Made by a program: the position numbers and the translations under genes | NCBI RefSeq assembly: GCF_050896395.1 | Contig: NZ_JBPBBA010000019.1 | Location: 1 to 64,000, forward strand | Direction of reading: 5' to 3' | DNA from: Nioella aestuarii | Lineage (GTDB): Bacteria; Pseudomonadota; Alphaproteobacteria; Rhodobacterales; Rhodobacteraceae | DNA: 64,000 nt | Shown: piece by piece, positions 18,703 through 27,715 of the stretch | How positions within the stretch are numbered: the first letter of the stretch is position 1 | Layout of the letters: the number at the start of each line of letters is the position of its first letter | The notes under the pieces: generated by a model | The model's database searches: none | What the model saw: only the letters and a program-made list of their open reading frames with translations | Told to the model about the DNA's origin: nothing

Positions 18703-19445
18703 TTGAAATCAGCACCCTTCACAAAGCCTTCGGCCCCAACCGCGTCTTGCAAGGCGTTGATCTGACAGTGGAAAGCGGAACCTCCACAGTCATAATCGGC
18801 GGCTCTGGCACCGGGAAATCGGTGCTGTTGAAATGCATTCTGGGGCTGGTGAAACCTGATGGCGGCACCATCCTTCTCGATGGCGAAGACGTGGCAAAGG
18901 CCGAACGCGATGCCTTCCTAGCCAAGTTCGGGATGCTGTTTCAGGGCGGCGCGCTTTTTGATTCCATGTCGGTCTGGCAGAACGTCGCCTTTCGGCTGCT
19001 GCGCGGGTCTTTGAAACGCCCCGTCGCAGAGGCGCGAGAGATCGCGATTGAAAAGCTGCGACGGGTTGGCCTGACGCCCGATGTGGCTGACAAATTCCCC
19101 GCTGAATTATCGGGTGGTATGCAAAAACGCGTGGGGCTGGCGCGCGCCATCGCGGCAGAGCCTCAGGTGATTTTCTTCGACGAACCGACGACCGGGCTCG
19201 ACCCGATCATGGCGGGGGTCATCAACGAGTTGATCCGAGAGATTGTCGTTGAAATGGGCGCGACCGCGATGACCATCACCCATGACATGAGCTCGGTGCG
19301 CGCCATCGCCGACCGGGTCGCCATGCTGCATGTAGGCGTCATTCGGTGGGAAGGCCCGGTTGCGGAAATGGACAACGCAGACGACCCCTATTTGCGGCAG
19401 TTCATTACCGGGTCGGCTGATGGCCCGATCGAGGCGGTGCGCTGA
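18699..19445 (+). CDS. mlaF: MlaF-family ABC transporter ATP-binding protein
   Basis: ATPase partner of the preceding permease, 248 residues. Walker A GGSGTGKS, Q-loop FQGGALFDSM, signature LSGGMQKRVGLARA, Walker B VIFFDEPTTGLDP and the H-loop THDM are complete. The FDSMSVWQNVAF block is typical of the MlaF/Ttg2A group. I chose the ATG at 18699, which overlaps the permease stop (ATGA) and gives the standard N terminus; the frame is open further upstream but only as a shadow of the permease. Confidence 0.92.
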   Translation: MIEISTLHKAFGPNRVLQGVDLTVESGTSTVIIGGSGTGKSVLLKCILGLVKPDGGTILLDGEDVAKAERDAFLAKFGMLFQGGALFDSMSVWQNVAFRLLRGSLKRPVAEAREIAIEKLRRVGLTPDVADKFPAELSGGMQKRVGLARAIAAEPQVIFFDEPTTGLDPIMAGVINELIREIVVEMGATAMTITHDMSSVRAIADRVAMLHVGVIRWEGPVAEMDNADDPYLRQFITGSADGPIEAVR

Positions 19446-19508
19446 CCTGCCCTCTGGTGGCGAGGTGGAGGCTGGCTTAGGTCAGGCTTAGTCACAAGGG
19501 CCCCAGCC

Positions 19509-19880
19509 ATGGATATCTTTCCCCTCATCCTGCCGTTTGCAACCCTGGTCAGCTTCTATGCGATCCTCACAAGCCTCAGTTGGCTGCGCCGCTTCATCGG
19601 GGAACGCATGGCCGCCCGGCGCAAGGGTATGATCCTGAACCTCACACGCCGCGCGGTGCCTCCGATCATTGCCGGCCTGATCCTGCTGATTGCGGGCGGT
19701 GCTTTGGGGCTGGTCGATTACATCCCGCTCGCCATCTTGCTCATTGCAGGCGGCGTCGCCTTTGGTGTGCACAAGGGGCTCTCTGATCTCCACAGTCAAA
19801 ACTGGCGCGAGCTGGCCCTTCGCGGCGCGATCACATTGGCACTGACACTCTTCACCCTATGGCAACTGGGCGTTATCTGA
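19509..19880 (+). CDS. Small integral membrane protein
   Basis: A 123-residue protein with an N-terminal helix (about 5-25), a basic stretch RRFIGERMAARRKG, and three further hydrophobic segments (about 52-66, 70-84 and 103-122). No known domain. It is 63 bases downstream of mlaF on the same strand and could be a late member of that transcript, but nothing in it points to lipid transport. Confidence 0.7.
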   Translation: MDIFPLILPFATLVSFYAILTSLSWLRRFIGERMAARRKGMILNLTRRAVPPIIAGLILLIAGGALGLVDYIPLAILLIAGGVAFGVHKGLSDLHSQNWRELALRGAITLALTLFTLWQLGVI

Positions 19881-19935
19881 CCCGTTAACAAACCCTGAAT
19901 GGCCCGCCGATAACCTTAACGCGGCGCTCTTCCCC

Positions 19936-19956
19936 TTCTTCTTGGCCCAAATACTC
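19936..19956. repeat. Copy 1 of a short interspersed repeat
   Basis: A 21-base sequence ending CCAAATACTC that recurs with one difference at 53804-53824. Both copies lie in short gaps beside genes. Confidence 0.55.
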
Positions 19957-20023
19957 CCGCCGGAGGCGTTGCAAAGCACGTTTCCATGGATACTCTGACA
20001 TCTCGCGCGCAACAGGAGACCCC

Positions 20024-20962
20024 ATGCCCCGCAAGATCATCATCGACACAGATCCCGGTCAGGACGACGCGGTTGCCATCCTTCTGGCTCTGGCCAGCCC
20101 CGAGGATATCGAGGTTCTGGGGATCACCGCCGTCGCCGGAAACGTTCCTCTTGACCTGACCGCCAAGAACGCCCGCAAGGTCTGCGAGGTGGCCGGTCGA
20201 CCTGACGTCAAGGTGTTCGCTGGCTGTGACAGGCCGCTCGCTCATACGCTGGTGACGGCGGAACATGTGCATGGCAAGACAGGGCTGGACGGGCCGGACC
20301 TGCCGGAACCTCAGATGGAACTGCAAGACCAGCACGGCGTCGATTTCATCATTGACACCTTGCGCGCAGAAGCCGCTGGTCGCGTCACGCTTTGCCCGCT
20401 TGGGCCGCTCACGAACATCGCCACAGCTTTGCAAAAGGCACCTGATATCGCCGAGAAGGTACAGGAAATCGTGCTGATGGGCGGCGCATATTTTCAGGTT
20501 GGAAACATCACGCCGGCGGCAGAATTCAACATTTACGTTGACCCGGAAGCTGCTGATATTGTGTTCAAATCCGGAATTCCCATCGTGGTCATGCCGCTTG
20601 ATATCACCCACAAGGCCCTGGTCACCGGCCCACGCAACGAGGCGTTCCGCCAGCTTGGCACTGACCCCGGCCGCATTGTCGCGGAATGGACCGATTTCTT
20701 CGAACGGTTCGACAAGGAAAAATACGGCTCTGCCGGCGCACCGCTGCATGACCCCACTGTGATCGCCTACCTGATCCGCCCCGATCTGTTCACCGGGCGG
20801 CACATCAATGTAGAGATTGAAACCAAGTCCGATCTGACCCGTGGCATGACGGTCGCGGACTGGTGGCGCGTGACCGACCGCGCGCCCAATGCGATGTTCA
20901 TGGGTGGCATCGACGCTGACGGGTTCTTTGCGCTTCTGACCGAACGCATCGCCCGGCTATGA
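20024..20962 (+). CDS. Nucleoside hydrolase (inosine-uridine preferring type)
   Basis: Cleaves the N-glycosidic bond of ribonucleosides for base salvage. It has 312 residues. The calcium/ribose-binding motif DTDPGQDDA is at 8-16, and the second part has VLMGGAYFQVGNITPAAEFN, the usual active-site region, plus HDPTVIAYLI with the catalytic-site His. A GGAG ribosome site lies just before the ATG. The next gene overlaps its end by four bases. Confidence 0.92.
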   Translation: MPRKIIIDTDPGQDDAVAILLALASPEDIEVLGITAVAGNVPLDLTAKNARKVCEVAGRPDVKVFAGCDRPLAHTLVTAEHVHGKTGLDGPDLPEPQMELQDQHGVDFIIDTLRAEAAGRVTLCPLGPLTNIATALQKAPDIAEKVQEIVLMGGAYFQVGNITPAAEFNIYVDPEAADIVFKSGIPIVVMPLDITHKALVTGPRNEAFRQLGTDPGRIVAEWTDFFERFDKEKYGSAGAPLHDPTVIAYLIRPDLFTGRHINVEIETKSDLTRGMTVADWWRVTDRAPNAMFMGGIDADGFFALLTERIARL

Positions 20963-21432
20963 TCCTGCGACCAGCGACCCCCGAAGATCTGCCCAGATTG
21001 CTGCCCCTCGTTGCGTCCTATCACGCCCATGAAGGGATAACTTCGCGACCTGACCAGGCCCTTGCCGATACGCTTCTGGGGCTGCTGGCGCATCCAGACC
21101 GGGGCCGGATATGGCTGATTGAACAGGACGGTCAGCCCGCCGGATATCTTGCCATTGCCTTCGGCTACTCTATCGAGCTTGGGGGGAGGGAAGCGGCGAT
21201 CGACGAAATCTTCGTTACTCCCGACCACAGGGGCAAGGGCCTCGGGGCGAAAGCGTTAACCTCGTTTCTGGATTGGGCAAAGCACGAGCATCTTGTGGCC
21301 ATCCATCTGGACGTGGCCCCCGACAATGACGGGGCGCGCAGGCTCTATGCGCGGCTCGGGTTCGAAAGTTTCATGGGCTATGAGCTGATGTCCTGCCTGC
21401 TGCCCTCTGGCATTGCGCCCGAGGGGCATTAA
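20959..21432 (+). CDS. GNAT-family N-acetyltransferase
   Basis: A 157-residue acetyltransferase. The acetyl-CoA-binding motif reads EIFVTPDHRGKGLGAKAL (about 75-92), with the R/Q-x-x-G-x-G/A pattern, and the C-terminal DNDGARRLYARLGFE is typical of the family. The acceptor is unknown. The start overlaps the nucleoside hydrolase stop (ATGA), indicating coupling. Confidence 0.87.
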   Translation: MILRPATPEDLPRLLPLVASYHAHEGITSRPDQALADTLLGLLAHPDRGRIWLIEQDGQPAGYLAIAFGYSIELGGREAAIDEIFVTPDHRGKGLGAKALTSFLDWAKHEHLVAIHLDVAPDNDGARRLYARLGFESFMGYELMSCLLPSGIAPEGH

Positions 21433-21458
21433 CTATGTCAAGGTAAGAGGACACCCCC

Positions 21459-22886
21459 ATGCAAATCGCCTTCGACAATTCCTATGCCCGCCTGCCCGGC
21501 CGCTTTTTCGCACCCCTCGCGCCGACGCCGGTTCGCGCGCCTTCGCTGATCAAGGTAAATGACGGCCTTGCACGAGATCTCGGCCTTGACCCGGCGGCGT
21601 TAACCACGCCTGACGGTATTGCCATGCTTGCCGGAAATCAGGTGCCCGATGGCGCCGCGCCGCTGGCGCAGGCCTATGCGGGCCACCAGTTCGGTGGCTG
21701 GGTACCGCAGCTTGGCGACGGACGGGCGGTGCTGCTCGGTGAGGTGATCGACCAAACCGGCATCCGGCGCGACATTCAGCTGAAAGGCTCTGGCCCCACG
21801 CCGTTTTCGCGCCGGGGCGACGGGCGCGCCTGGCTGGGACCAGTCCTGCGCGAATACGTGGTCAGCGAAGCGATGCACGCGCTCGGCATTCCCACAACAC
21901 GCGCGCTTGCGGCGGTGACAACGGGTGAACAGGTCCATCGCGAACGGGTTCTGCCCGGTGCCGTTCTGACCCGTGTTGCCAGTTCCCATATTCGTGTCGG
22001 CACCTTTCAGTTCTTTGCCGCGCGCGGGGACGAAGAGGCGCTGAAAGCGCTGACAGATCATGTGATCGCCCGCCATTACCCCGAGGCGGAAACGCCGCTT
22101 GATCTGCTGTCTGCCGTTGTCGCGGCACAGGCGCGGCTAATTGCGAAGTGGATGGGGGTGGGGTTCATCCACGGGGTGATGAACACCGACAATATGTCCA
22201 TTGCAGGCGAAACCATAGACTATGGCCCCTGCGCCTTTATGGATGACTATCACCCCGACACGGTGTTTTCCTCCATCGACCGGATGGGGCGCTATGCCTA
22301 TCGCAAACAGCCCGAGATTGCGGTCTGGAACCTTGCCCAATTCGCCACCGCGCTGTTGCCGATCATGGGCATGGCGCACAAAGACGCGGTCGAAGTTGCG
22401 ACACGGGTGATCGAAGGGTTTGCCGATCTCTTCGGCGCGGCCTGGGAGGCAGAGTTCACCGCCAAGTTGGGGTTGGCCCAAACGGAGGAAGAAGATGTCG
22501 CACTCACCTATGACCTGCTGATGCGCATGGCCAAGGGTCAGGCGGATTTCACACGGGTCTTCAGGGCCTTGTCAGGTGAGAATCCCGAAAACGCTCGGAC
22601 GGAATTCAGCGATCCCACCCTGTTTGATGCGTGGTTGCCTCGTTGGCAGGCGCGCATACTGACCACGGGTCGCGTGGCCCGGATGCAAGCTGCAAACCCT
22701 GCCTTCATCCCGCGGAATCACCGGGTGGAGGAGGCGATTGCGGCTGCCGTCGACGGCGACTACGCCCCGTTTGAACGCCTGACTGCCGTCCTCGTCCACC
22801 CTTTCAGGGATCAACCGGAACACGTTGAGCTGATGGCCGCGCCAGCGCCAGAGGAAATCGTGCAAGCGACCTTCTGCGGCACCTAG
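21459..22886 (+). CDS. selO: Protein adenylyltransferase SelO (YdiU)
   Basis: Pseudokinase-fold enzyme that transfers AMP to protein hydroxyl groups, linked to the oxidative stress response. It has 475 residues, close to E. coli YdiU. QLKGSGPTPFSRRGDGRAWL carries the ATP-binding lysine, and HGVMNTDNMS plus the following DYGPCAFMDDY carry the flipped active-site Asn and Asp. The C terminus ends in FCGT, with a Cys three residues from the end where the family has a conserved Cys or selenocysteine. It overlaps by four bases the end of the convergent next gene. Confidence 0.94.
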   Translation: MQIAFDNSYARLPGRFFAPLAPTPVRAPSLIKVNDGLARDLGLDPAALTTPDGIAMLAGNQVPDGAAPLAQAYAGHQFGGWVPQLGDGRAVLLGEVIDQTGIRRDIQLKGSGPTPFSRRGDGRAWLGPVLREYVVSEAMHALGIPTTRALAAVTTGEQVHRERVLPGAVLTRVASSHIRVGTFQFFAARGDEEALKALTDHVIARHYPEAETPLDLLSAVVAAQARLIAKWMGVGFIHGVMNTDNMSIAGETIDYGPCAFMDDYHPDTVFSSIDRMGRYAYRKQPEIAVWNLAQFATALLPIMGMAHKDAVEVATRVIEGFADLFGAAWEAEFTAKLGLAQTEEEDVALTYDLLMRMAKGQADFTRVFRALSGENPENARTEFSDPTLFDAWLPRWQARILTTGRVARMQAANPAFIPRNHRVEEAIAAAVDGDYAPFERLTAVLVHPFRDQPEHVELMAAPAPEEIVQATFCGT

Positions 22887-23530
22887 CGCCTGCGCCGGAA
22901 GCGCCGGAACAGACGGCTGTTCAGGGCAACAAAGTCATCGACCAACGCCGAAACGGACCCATGCGCCTGCCCACGCAGGTAAAGCCCGCCCATGGTGCCG
23001 CCAAGGCTTGCGCCGATCACATCGACGATCAGGTCGCCCATCGTGTCAGGCAAGCCCGATTTCTGCATGTTGAGGCCAAAGGCCTGATCCATTGCGAACT
23101 CGAAGATTTCCCACAAGACCCCGATCATGATCCCGATAGAGGCCCCCAACAGCCCCATGGCCCATGGCGGCGCGGCATAGCGGTCGCCTTCGAACAGGAT
23201 GAAGACGAACAGGAACCCCGCAATACCAAAGCCCACGGCAGACAGCCCGTGCAGCGCGATGTCCCACCACCAGAGCCGTTCGTAGAAGTCAAAGACCTCG
23301 CCCAGAAAGAGCGTTGCGAAGACGAAGACCACGGCCATCGCAACGATGCTGGGTGGCAGGCGGATATGCAGCCGCGACGCCAGGAACAACGGCGTCATCG
23401 ACAGCGATAGCGTTCCCAAGGCCACGAAGGCCGCCGTCCAGCGCCCTGTGATCAGGGCGGCAACCACTTCCAGCGCCAGACCACCCCAGATCAGATAGGT
23501 CAGACGGCTTTGATTTCTGAGCGCCTGCAT
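22883..23530 (-). CDS. Integral membrane protein, possibly YjdF/DUF2238-like
   Basis: A 215-residue protein with five to six membrane helices. A conserved-looking block, IGVLWEIFEFAMDQAFG followed by DTMGDLIVDVIGASLGG, resembles the WEIxE...DTxxDLxxNxxGA pattern of YjdF-like proteins; this is from memory. The C terminus is Arg-rich. I chose the ATG at 23530 with GGAGG 10 bases upstream; the frame is open for another 106 codons upstream but without coding character. Function unknown. Confidence 0.7.
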   Translation of the reverse strand: MQALRNQSRLTYLIWGGLALEVVAALITGRWTAAFVALGTLSLSMTPLFLASRLHIRLPPSIVAMAVVFVFATLFLGEVFDFYERLWWWDIALHGLSAVGFGIAGFLFVFILFEGDRYAAPPWAMGLLGASIGIMIGVLWEIFEFAMDQAFGLNMQKSGLPDTMGDLIVDVIGASLGGTMGGLYLRGQAHGSVSALVDDFVALNSRLFRRFRRRR

Positions 23531-23626
23531 CCGCCGCAATCCTCCGTTCTGCCTCAAGATAGGCACCTTGCACGCTGTCGCAATGGCAGGGCTTGCACCG
23601 GACGCTTGCACAGGCAAACTGTCCTC

Positions 23627-24349
23627 ATGCCCTATCCTCCCGCGAAAGCCCCCGGCCTGATCCGTGTCGCCAGCTACAACCTGCACAAATGTGTAGGGCT
23701 GGACCGCCGCCGCGATCCGCATCGGGTGGCGCGGGTGTTGGCCGGGCTTGGTGCGGATGTTGTCGCGGTACAAGAGATCGACAAACGCCTGCCCCCGCGC
23801 CCCACGGCCCTGCCAAGAGAGGTGATTGACGCGGAAACCGGGCTGCACCCTGCACCGGTTGCCGAAACCACGGTCAGCCTAGGGTGGCATGGCAATGGGC
23901 TGCTGCTGGCCCCCGGATGGCGGATGGACCATCTGCATCGACTGCCTCTGCCGGGGCTGGAGCCACGCGGCGCGCTGATTGCCGATCTGTCCGGCCCGAA
24001 TGGCCCGCTAAGGGTGGTGGCCACGCATCTCGGCCTGCGCCGTTTGGATCGGCAGCGCCAGATGACCCAGATCATGGCGTCGCTGAACCTGCGGCCCGAC
24101 ATGCCGACCGTGTTGCTCGGTGATCTGAATGAATGGGCCCCTCACGAAGGGTTCGCGCCATTGGACCCGTTCTTCACCCTCCACAACCCCGGCCGCAGCT
24201 TTCACGCCCGCCGGCTTATCGCCGCGCTGGACCGGGTGGCGACCGGGCCGGGTATCGCGGTGTCAGATCTGGGCACCTGCCGATCGGGCGAAGCTGGCCG
24301 CGCCTCGGACCACTTGCCTATCTGGGCTGATTTGCACGTGGTCGGTTGA
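23627..24349 (+). CDS. Endonuclease/exonuclease/phosphatase family protein
   Basis: A 240-residue Mg-dependent phosphoesterase fold without a signal peptide. Family motifs: ASYNLHKCVGLDRR (Asn), VVAVQEID (Glu), VVATHLGL, VLLGDLNEW (Asp/Asn) and the C-terminal SDHLPIWADL (catalytic His). It could act on nucleic acids or on phosphorylated small molecules or lipids. The ATG at 23627 starts just before the first strand; the ribosome site is weak. The last 32 bases overlap the convergent EamA gene. Confidence 0.85.
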   Translation: MPYPPAKAPGLIRVASYNLHKCVGLDRRRDPHRVARVLAGLGADVVAVQEIDKRLPPRPTALPREVIDAETGLHPAPVAETTVSLGWHGNGLLLAPGWRMDHLHRLPLPGLEPRGALIADLSGPNGPLRVVATHLGLRRLDRQRQMTQIMASLNLRPDMPTVLLGDLNEWAPHEGFAPLDPFFTLHNPGRSFHARRLIAALDRVATGPGIAVSDLGTCRSGEAGRASDHLPIWADLHVVG

Positions 24350-25214
24350 TCAGCACCAGCCCGACACAAACCAGAACCAGCGATATCAGGATGGTCGGGC
24401 CCAGTGTCTCGCCAAGCAGCGCCCATCCCAGCACAACCCCCAGAACCGGGGTCAGAAAGCTGAACGAGGCGACGCTGGAGGCTGGATAGATGGACAAAAG
24501 CCAGAACCAGAACAAGAACCCCATCGACGCGACGCAGACGATCTGAAAGATCAAAAGGCCCAGGTGATACACCTGAAAATCCCGAATGAAGGGGCCGAAC
24601 CACAGCGACAGGATCAGCAAGGCCGGTGCCGAGATAACCAACTGCCAGAACAGTTGCATCTCGGGCCGGGTTTTGCTGACCGGCGCAACGCGCGCCAAAA
24701 GAGCGATCCCCGCCCAGCACATCGCAGCACACAACGCCAGCGCGTCGCCCAGCAACGTGGCCTCCCCCGATCCGCCACGGTCCAGCACCGCAATGGCAAC
24801 ACCCAGAACCGCCAGCCCCTGCCCGGCCAGCTTCAGCGGTGTCAGCCTATCGCCGTCCAACAGGAAATGCCCGGCAAACCCCAGCCAGACGGGCATGGTG
24901 TAGAACAGGATCGAGGTGCGTGCGACGGTGGTCCAGTCTAGCGCGAAAAAGAGACAGCTGAACTCGATGGAGAAAAGCAGCCCCATCAGCACGCCAGAGG
25001 GTACTGTCCCCGGACGAATGCGAAACTCCACCCCGCGCAACCGCATCCACACTAGCAACACCAGCAAAGCGCCCAGCGACCGGATCCCCGCCATGAACAC
25101 CGGCTGCAACCCGGTATTGCCCAGTTTGATCGCCACCTGATTGATGCCCAGCAGCATCGCAAAGCCGGTCAGGGACAGCATCCCGAACATGTCGAGTGAG
25201 GTCTTGCGCTCCAT
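24318..25214 (-). CDS. EamA (DMT superfamily) transporter
   Basis: A 298-residue protein with about ten predicted membrane helices in two EamA repeats, as in metabolite exporters of the drug/metabolite family. The segment ending in LTPVLGVVLGWALLGETL is the conserved signature of the second repeat. The substrate cannot be predicted. An AAGGACAAGGG ribosome site supports the ATG at 25214. Three more family members lie in this window. Confidence 0.87.
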   Translation of the reverse strand: MERKTSLDMFGMLSLTGFAMLLGINQVAIKLGNTGLQPVFMAGIRSLGALLVLLVWMRLRGVEFRIRPGTVPSGVLMGLLFSIEFSCLFFALDWTTVARTSILFYTMPVWLGFAGHFLLDGDRLTPLKLAGQGLAVLGVAIAVLDRGGSGEATLLGDALALCAAMCWAGIALLARVAPVSKTRPEMQLFWQLVISAPALLILSLWFGPFIRDFQVYHLGLLIFQIVCVASMGFLFWFWLLSIYPASSVASFSFLTPVLGVVLGWALLGETLGPTILISLVLVCVGLVLINRPRANQPR

Positions 25215-25327
25215 CCCTTGTCCTTCACAGGTGAACCATCTGCCCACAAGACCCGACCCATGGACAGTGTCAAGCGTTGCCTGACCGTGCTAACCACTGT
25301 GCAACTCCATTCGCCAGGACTGTCGCG

Positions 25328-26590
25328 ATGTCGCTTCTTCAGATCACTTCACTTCTAATTGTGCTGGCCGGTGCTTTTGGGGCGATTAACTATCTCTACC
25401 TGCGGCTGCCTGCCGCGATCGGCATCATGGTCGTGGCGCTGACGGCCTCTCTGGTGGTGATGGGTCTGGACGCCGTGCTGCCCCGCTTTGGCATTGACGA
25501 TCAGTTGCGGCTGCTGATTTCCGAGATCGATTTTTCCGAGGCGCTGCTGGAAGGGATGCTGGGTCTTCTGCTTTTTGCCGGCGCGCTGCATGTGAAGCTG
25601 GAAGACCTGCGGGCGGAATGGAAGGTGGTTGCCTTGATGGCAACCATCGGCGTGGGTCTGTCGACCGTCATCATCGGGGTTGGCTTTTCGTGGATCACCG
25701 GAATGCCACTGCTGGTGGCGCTGGTCTTTGGCGTCATTGTCACCCCCACGGATCCGGTTGCCGTCATGGGCGTTCTGCGCGCCGCCGATCTGCAAAAGTC
25801 GCTGGAAACCAAGATCGCGGGCGAAAGCCTGTTCAATGACGGGGTGGGCTATGTGGTCTTCCTCGTCCTTGTGGGGCTGGCCTTTTCCCACGGTGGCGAC
25901 CATCACAGCGGCGGCGGGCTGTCAGACGCGGCGCGCCTGTTTGCGCAAGAGGCGTTTGGCGGCGCCGTTCTTGGTGCCTTGCTCGGGTGGCTGACCTTCC
26001 GGGTCATGCGTCGGATCGACGACCCCTCGTTAGAGGTTCTTCTCACGCTCGGGCTTGCCTTTGGCGGCTATGAGCTGGCCATCTGGCTGCATGTCTCTGC
26101 CCCGATCATGGCCGTGGTGGCCGGGCTGCTGATTGGGCACACCGGCCCCAAAGGCGGCATGAGCGAGGCGACTCGCGCCCATGTGGACAGTTTCTGGACC
26201 CTGATTGACGAGATCCTGAATGCGGTGCTGTTCCTGCTCATTGGCTTCGAGGTCTTTGCCGTGGCTTTCTCTGGCGATGTGTTGATGACAGGTGCGGCTG
26301 CCATCGCGCTGGCTTTGCTGGCGCGGCTGGCTGCCGTGGCCATTCCGATCTATGCCCTGTCGCCCTTCCGCGCGTTTTCCCCCGGCGTCATCCCGATCAT
26401 GACATGGGGGGGCCTCAAGGGCGGCATCTCGGTCGCGCTGGCGCTGTCCCTGCCTGACAGCGAATGGAAACCGCTGATCCTAGGGGCGACCTATATGATC
26501 GTGGTCTTCTCGATTATCGTGCAGGGGCTGACAGTGGCGCGCCTTGCCACACGCGTGGGCCGCGAGCCGGAACTGGAGCTTGAACCATGA
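25328..26590 (+). CDS. Cation:proton antiporter (CPA1, NhaP-type)
   Basis: A 420-residue inner-membrane protein with 11 to 12 helices. LLFAGALHVKLEDLR, VTPTDPVAVMGVLRAA and IAGESLFNDGVGYVVFL are the CPA1 ion-site signatures, including the ND pair in FNDG. WGGLKGGISVALALSLP near the end is the conserved terminal helix. It should exchange Na+ or K+ for H+ in pH or salt balance. The ATG at 25328 starts just before the first helix. The next gene overlaps it by four bases. Confidence 0.92.
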   Translation: MSLLQITSLLIVLAGAFGAINYLYLRLPAAIGIMVVALTASLVVMGLDAVLPRFGIDDQLRLLISEIDFSEALLEGMLGLLLFAGALHVKLEDLRAEWKVVALMATIGVGLSTVIIGVGFSWITGMPLLVALVFGVIVTPTDPVAVMGVLRAADLQKSLETKIAGESLFNDGVGYVVFLVLVGLAFSHGGDHHSGGGLSDAARLFAQEAFGGAVLGALLGWLTFRVMRRIDDPSLEVLLTLGLAFGGYELAIWLHVSAPIMAVVAGLLIGHTGPKGGMSEATRAHVDSFWTLIDEILNAVLFLLIGFEVFAVAFSGDVLMTGAAAIALALLARLAAVAIPIYALSPFRAFSPGVIPIMTWGGLKGGISVALALSLPDSEWKPLILGATYMIVVFSIIVQGLTVARLATRVGREPELELEP

Positions 26591-27636
26591 GCACCCCTGA
26601 CCCGACACTGGCTAGCGCGCTTCTGGTCTTGTTGGAAGGCGAAGCAGGGTTCGCAGAGCCGGACCTGACGGATATCGCGCGGGCCGAGGTGGCGGAACGG
26701 TTGGCCGCCGGGGCCGAGGTCAACGGCTGGTACGAAGGGCGCACGCTGCTGTCTCATGCCGTGGGCTGGAAACGGGCAGATTTCGTGGAGACGCTGCTCG
26801 AGCACGGGGCGCGGATCAATGACCCGACCGAGGGGCCGGACGTGCGTTTCGCACCCTGTACCGTTGCAGCCGAGACCGATGAGCCGGAAATCGTGCGGTT
26901 GCTGGCCCGGCATGGCGCGAAGTTCGCCGATTTCGACCGGGAAGTCATGTCAATTGCCATCGGATCAGACCGCATCCCGGCTCAGCGGATCGACCCAAAA
27001 GACGTTCCGCGCCTGGCGCCCGTCACACGTGGCACCCGCAACCCGAGCGCATTCGACAACCCATTTTACCTGGAGATGATCCGTAGCTTCGACAGCGCCT
27101 ATGCTGGGATGAAAACACATAGCAGTGCCACGCGCGCCTCATGGGGGCCCGGTCCCATCTTCAGCTTTGACCGGTTTGGACGCACAGTTACGCGGCTGCC
27201 GGACGGACGGCTGGTGCTCATTGCAGGCGAACACGAGGATCATTACGATCCCGATTTCTGCATCTATAACGATGTCTGCGTTCTGGATGGCAAAGGCGGG
27301 GTCGAATACTTCACCTACCCAGTTGATGATTTCCCCCCGACCGATTTCCACACCGCCACGCTGATGGAAGATCACATCCTGATCATCGGCTGCCTCGGCT
27401 ACCCCAAGCAGCGGCAAGAGGGCGTCACGCAAGTGCTACGGCTGGATTTGCGCACCTGGCGCGTGACCCCTGTCCAGACGACCGGCGACAATCCCGGCTG
27501 GATTCACCGGCACGAGGCCGAGCTGATACATGACGAGATCGTCGTCTCTGGCGGAAAGGTGGAACCTGGCTATCAGACCTTTGATGGTGTCCACGCCCTT
27601 GACCCGCGCAAAATGCGCTGGCGAAAGATTTCCTGA
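26587..27636 (+). CDS. Ankyrin-repeat plus Kelch-like protein
   Basis: A 349-residue protein without a signal peptide. The N-terminal 120 residues hold two to three ankyrin-type repeats (GRTLLSHAVGWKRADFVETL, LLARHGAKFADFD). The C-terminal half looks like Kelch/beta-propeller blades (RLPDGRLVLIAGEHEDHY, DHILIIGCLGY, DEIVVSGGKVEPGYQTFD). Its start overlaps the antiporter stop (ATGA), so the two are probably co-translated and it may bind the antiporter. No enzyme motif is seen. Confidence 0.75.
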   Translation: MSTPDPTLASALLVLLEGEAGFAEPDLTDIARAEVAERLAAGAEVNGWYEGRTLLSHAVGWKRADFVETLLEHGARINDPTEGPDVRFAPCTVAAETDEPEIVRLLARHGAKFADFDREVMSIAIGSDRIPAQRIDPKDVPRLAPVTRGTRNPSAFDNPFYLEMIRSFDSAYAGMKTHSSATRASWGPGPIFSFDRFGRTVTRLPDGRLVLIAGEHEDHYDPDFCIYNDVCVLDGKGGVEYFTYPVDDFPPTDFHTATLMEDHILIIGCLGYPKQRQEGVTQVLRLDLRTWRVTPVQTTGDNPGWIHRHEAELIHDEIVVSGGKVEPGYQTFDGVHALDPRKMRWRKIS

Positions 27637-27643
27637 CCGGGGT

Positions 27644-27660
27644 AGCCCAAAAGGGCTTTT
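27644..27660 (+). terminator. Possible short terminator after the ankyrin/Kelch gene
   Basis: AGCCC and GGGCT pair around an AAAA loop, followed by a TTTT run. The stem is only five bp, so it is weak. Confidence 0.4.
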
Positions 27661-27715
27661 CCCAACCGCACCCTTTGGGCTAGACCCCTCTCCCAAGACG
27701 ATCACGGGGACCGCC

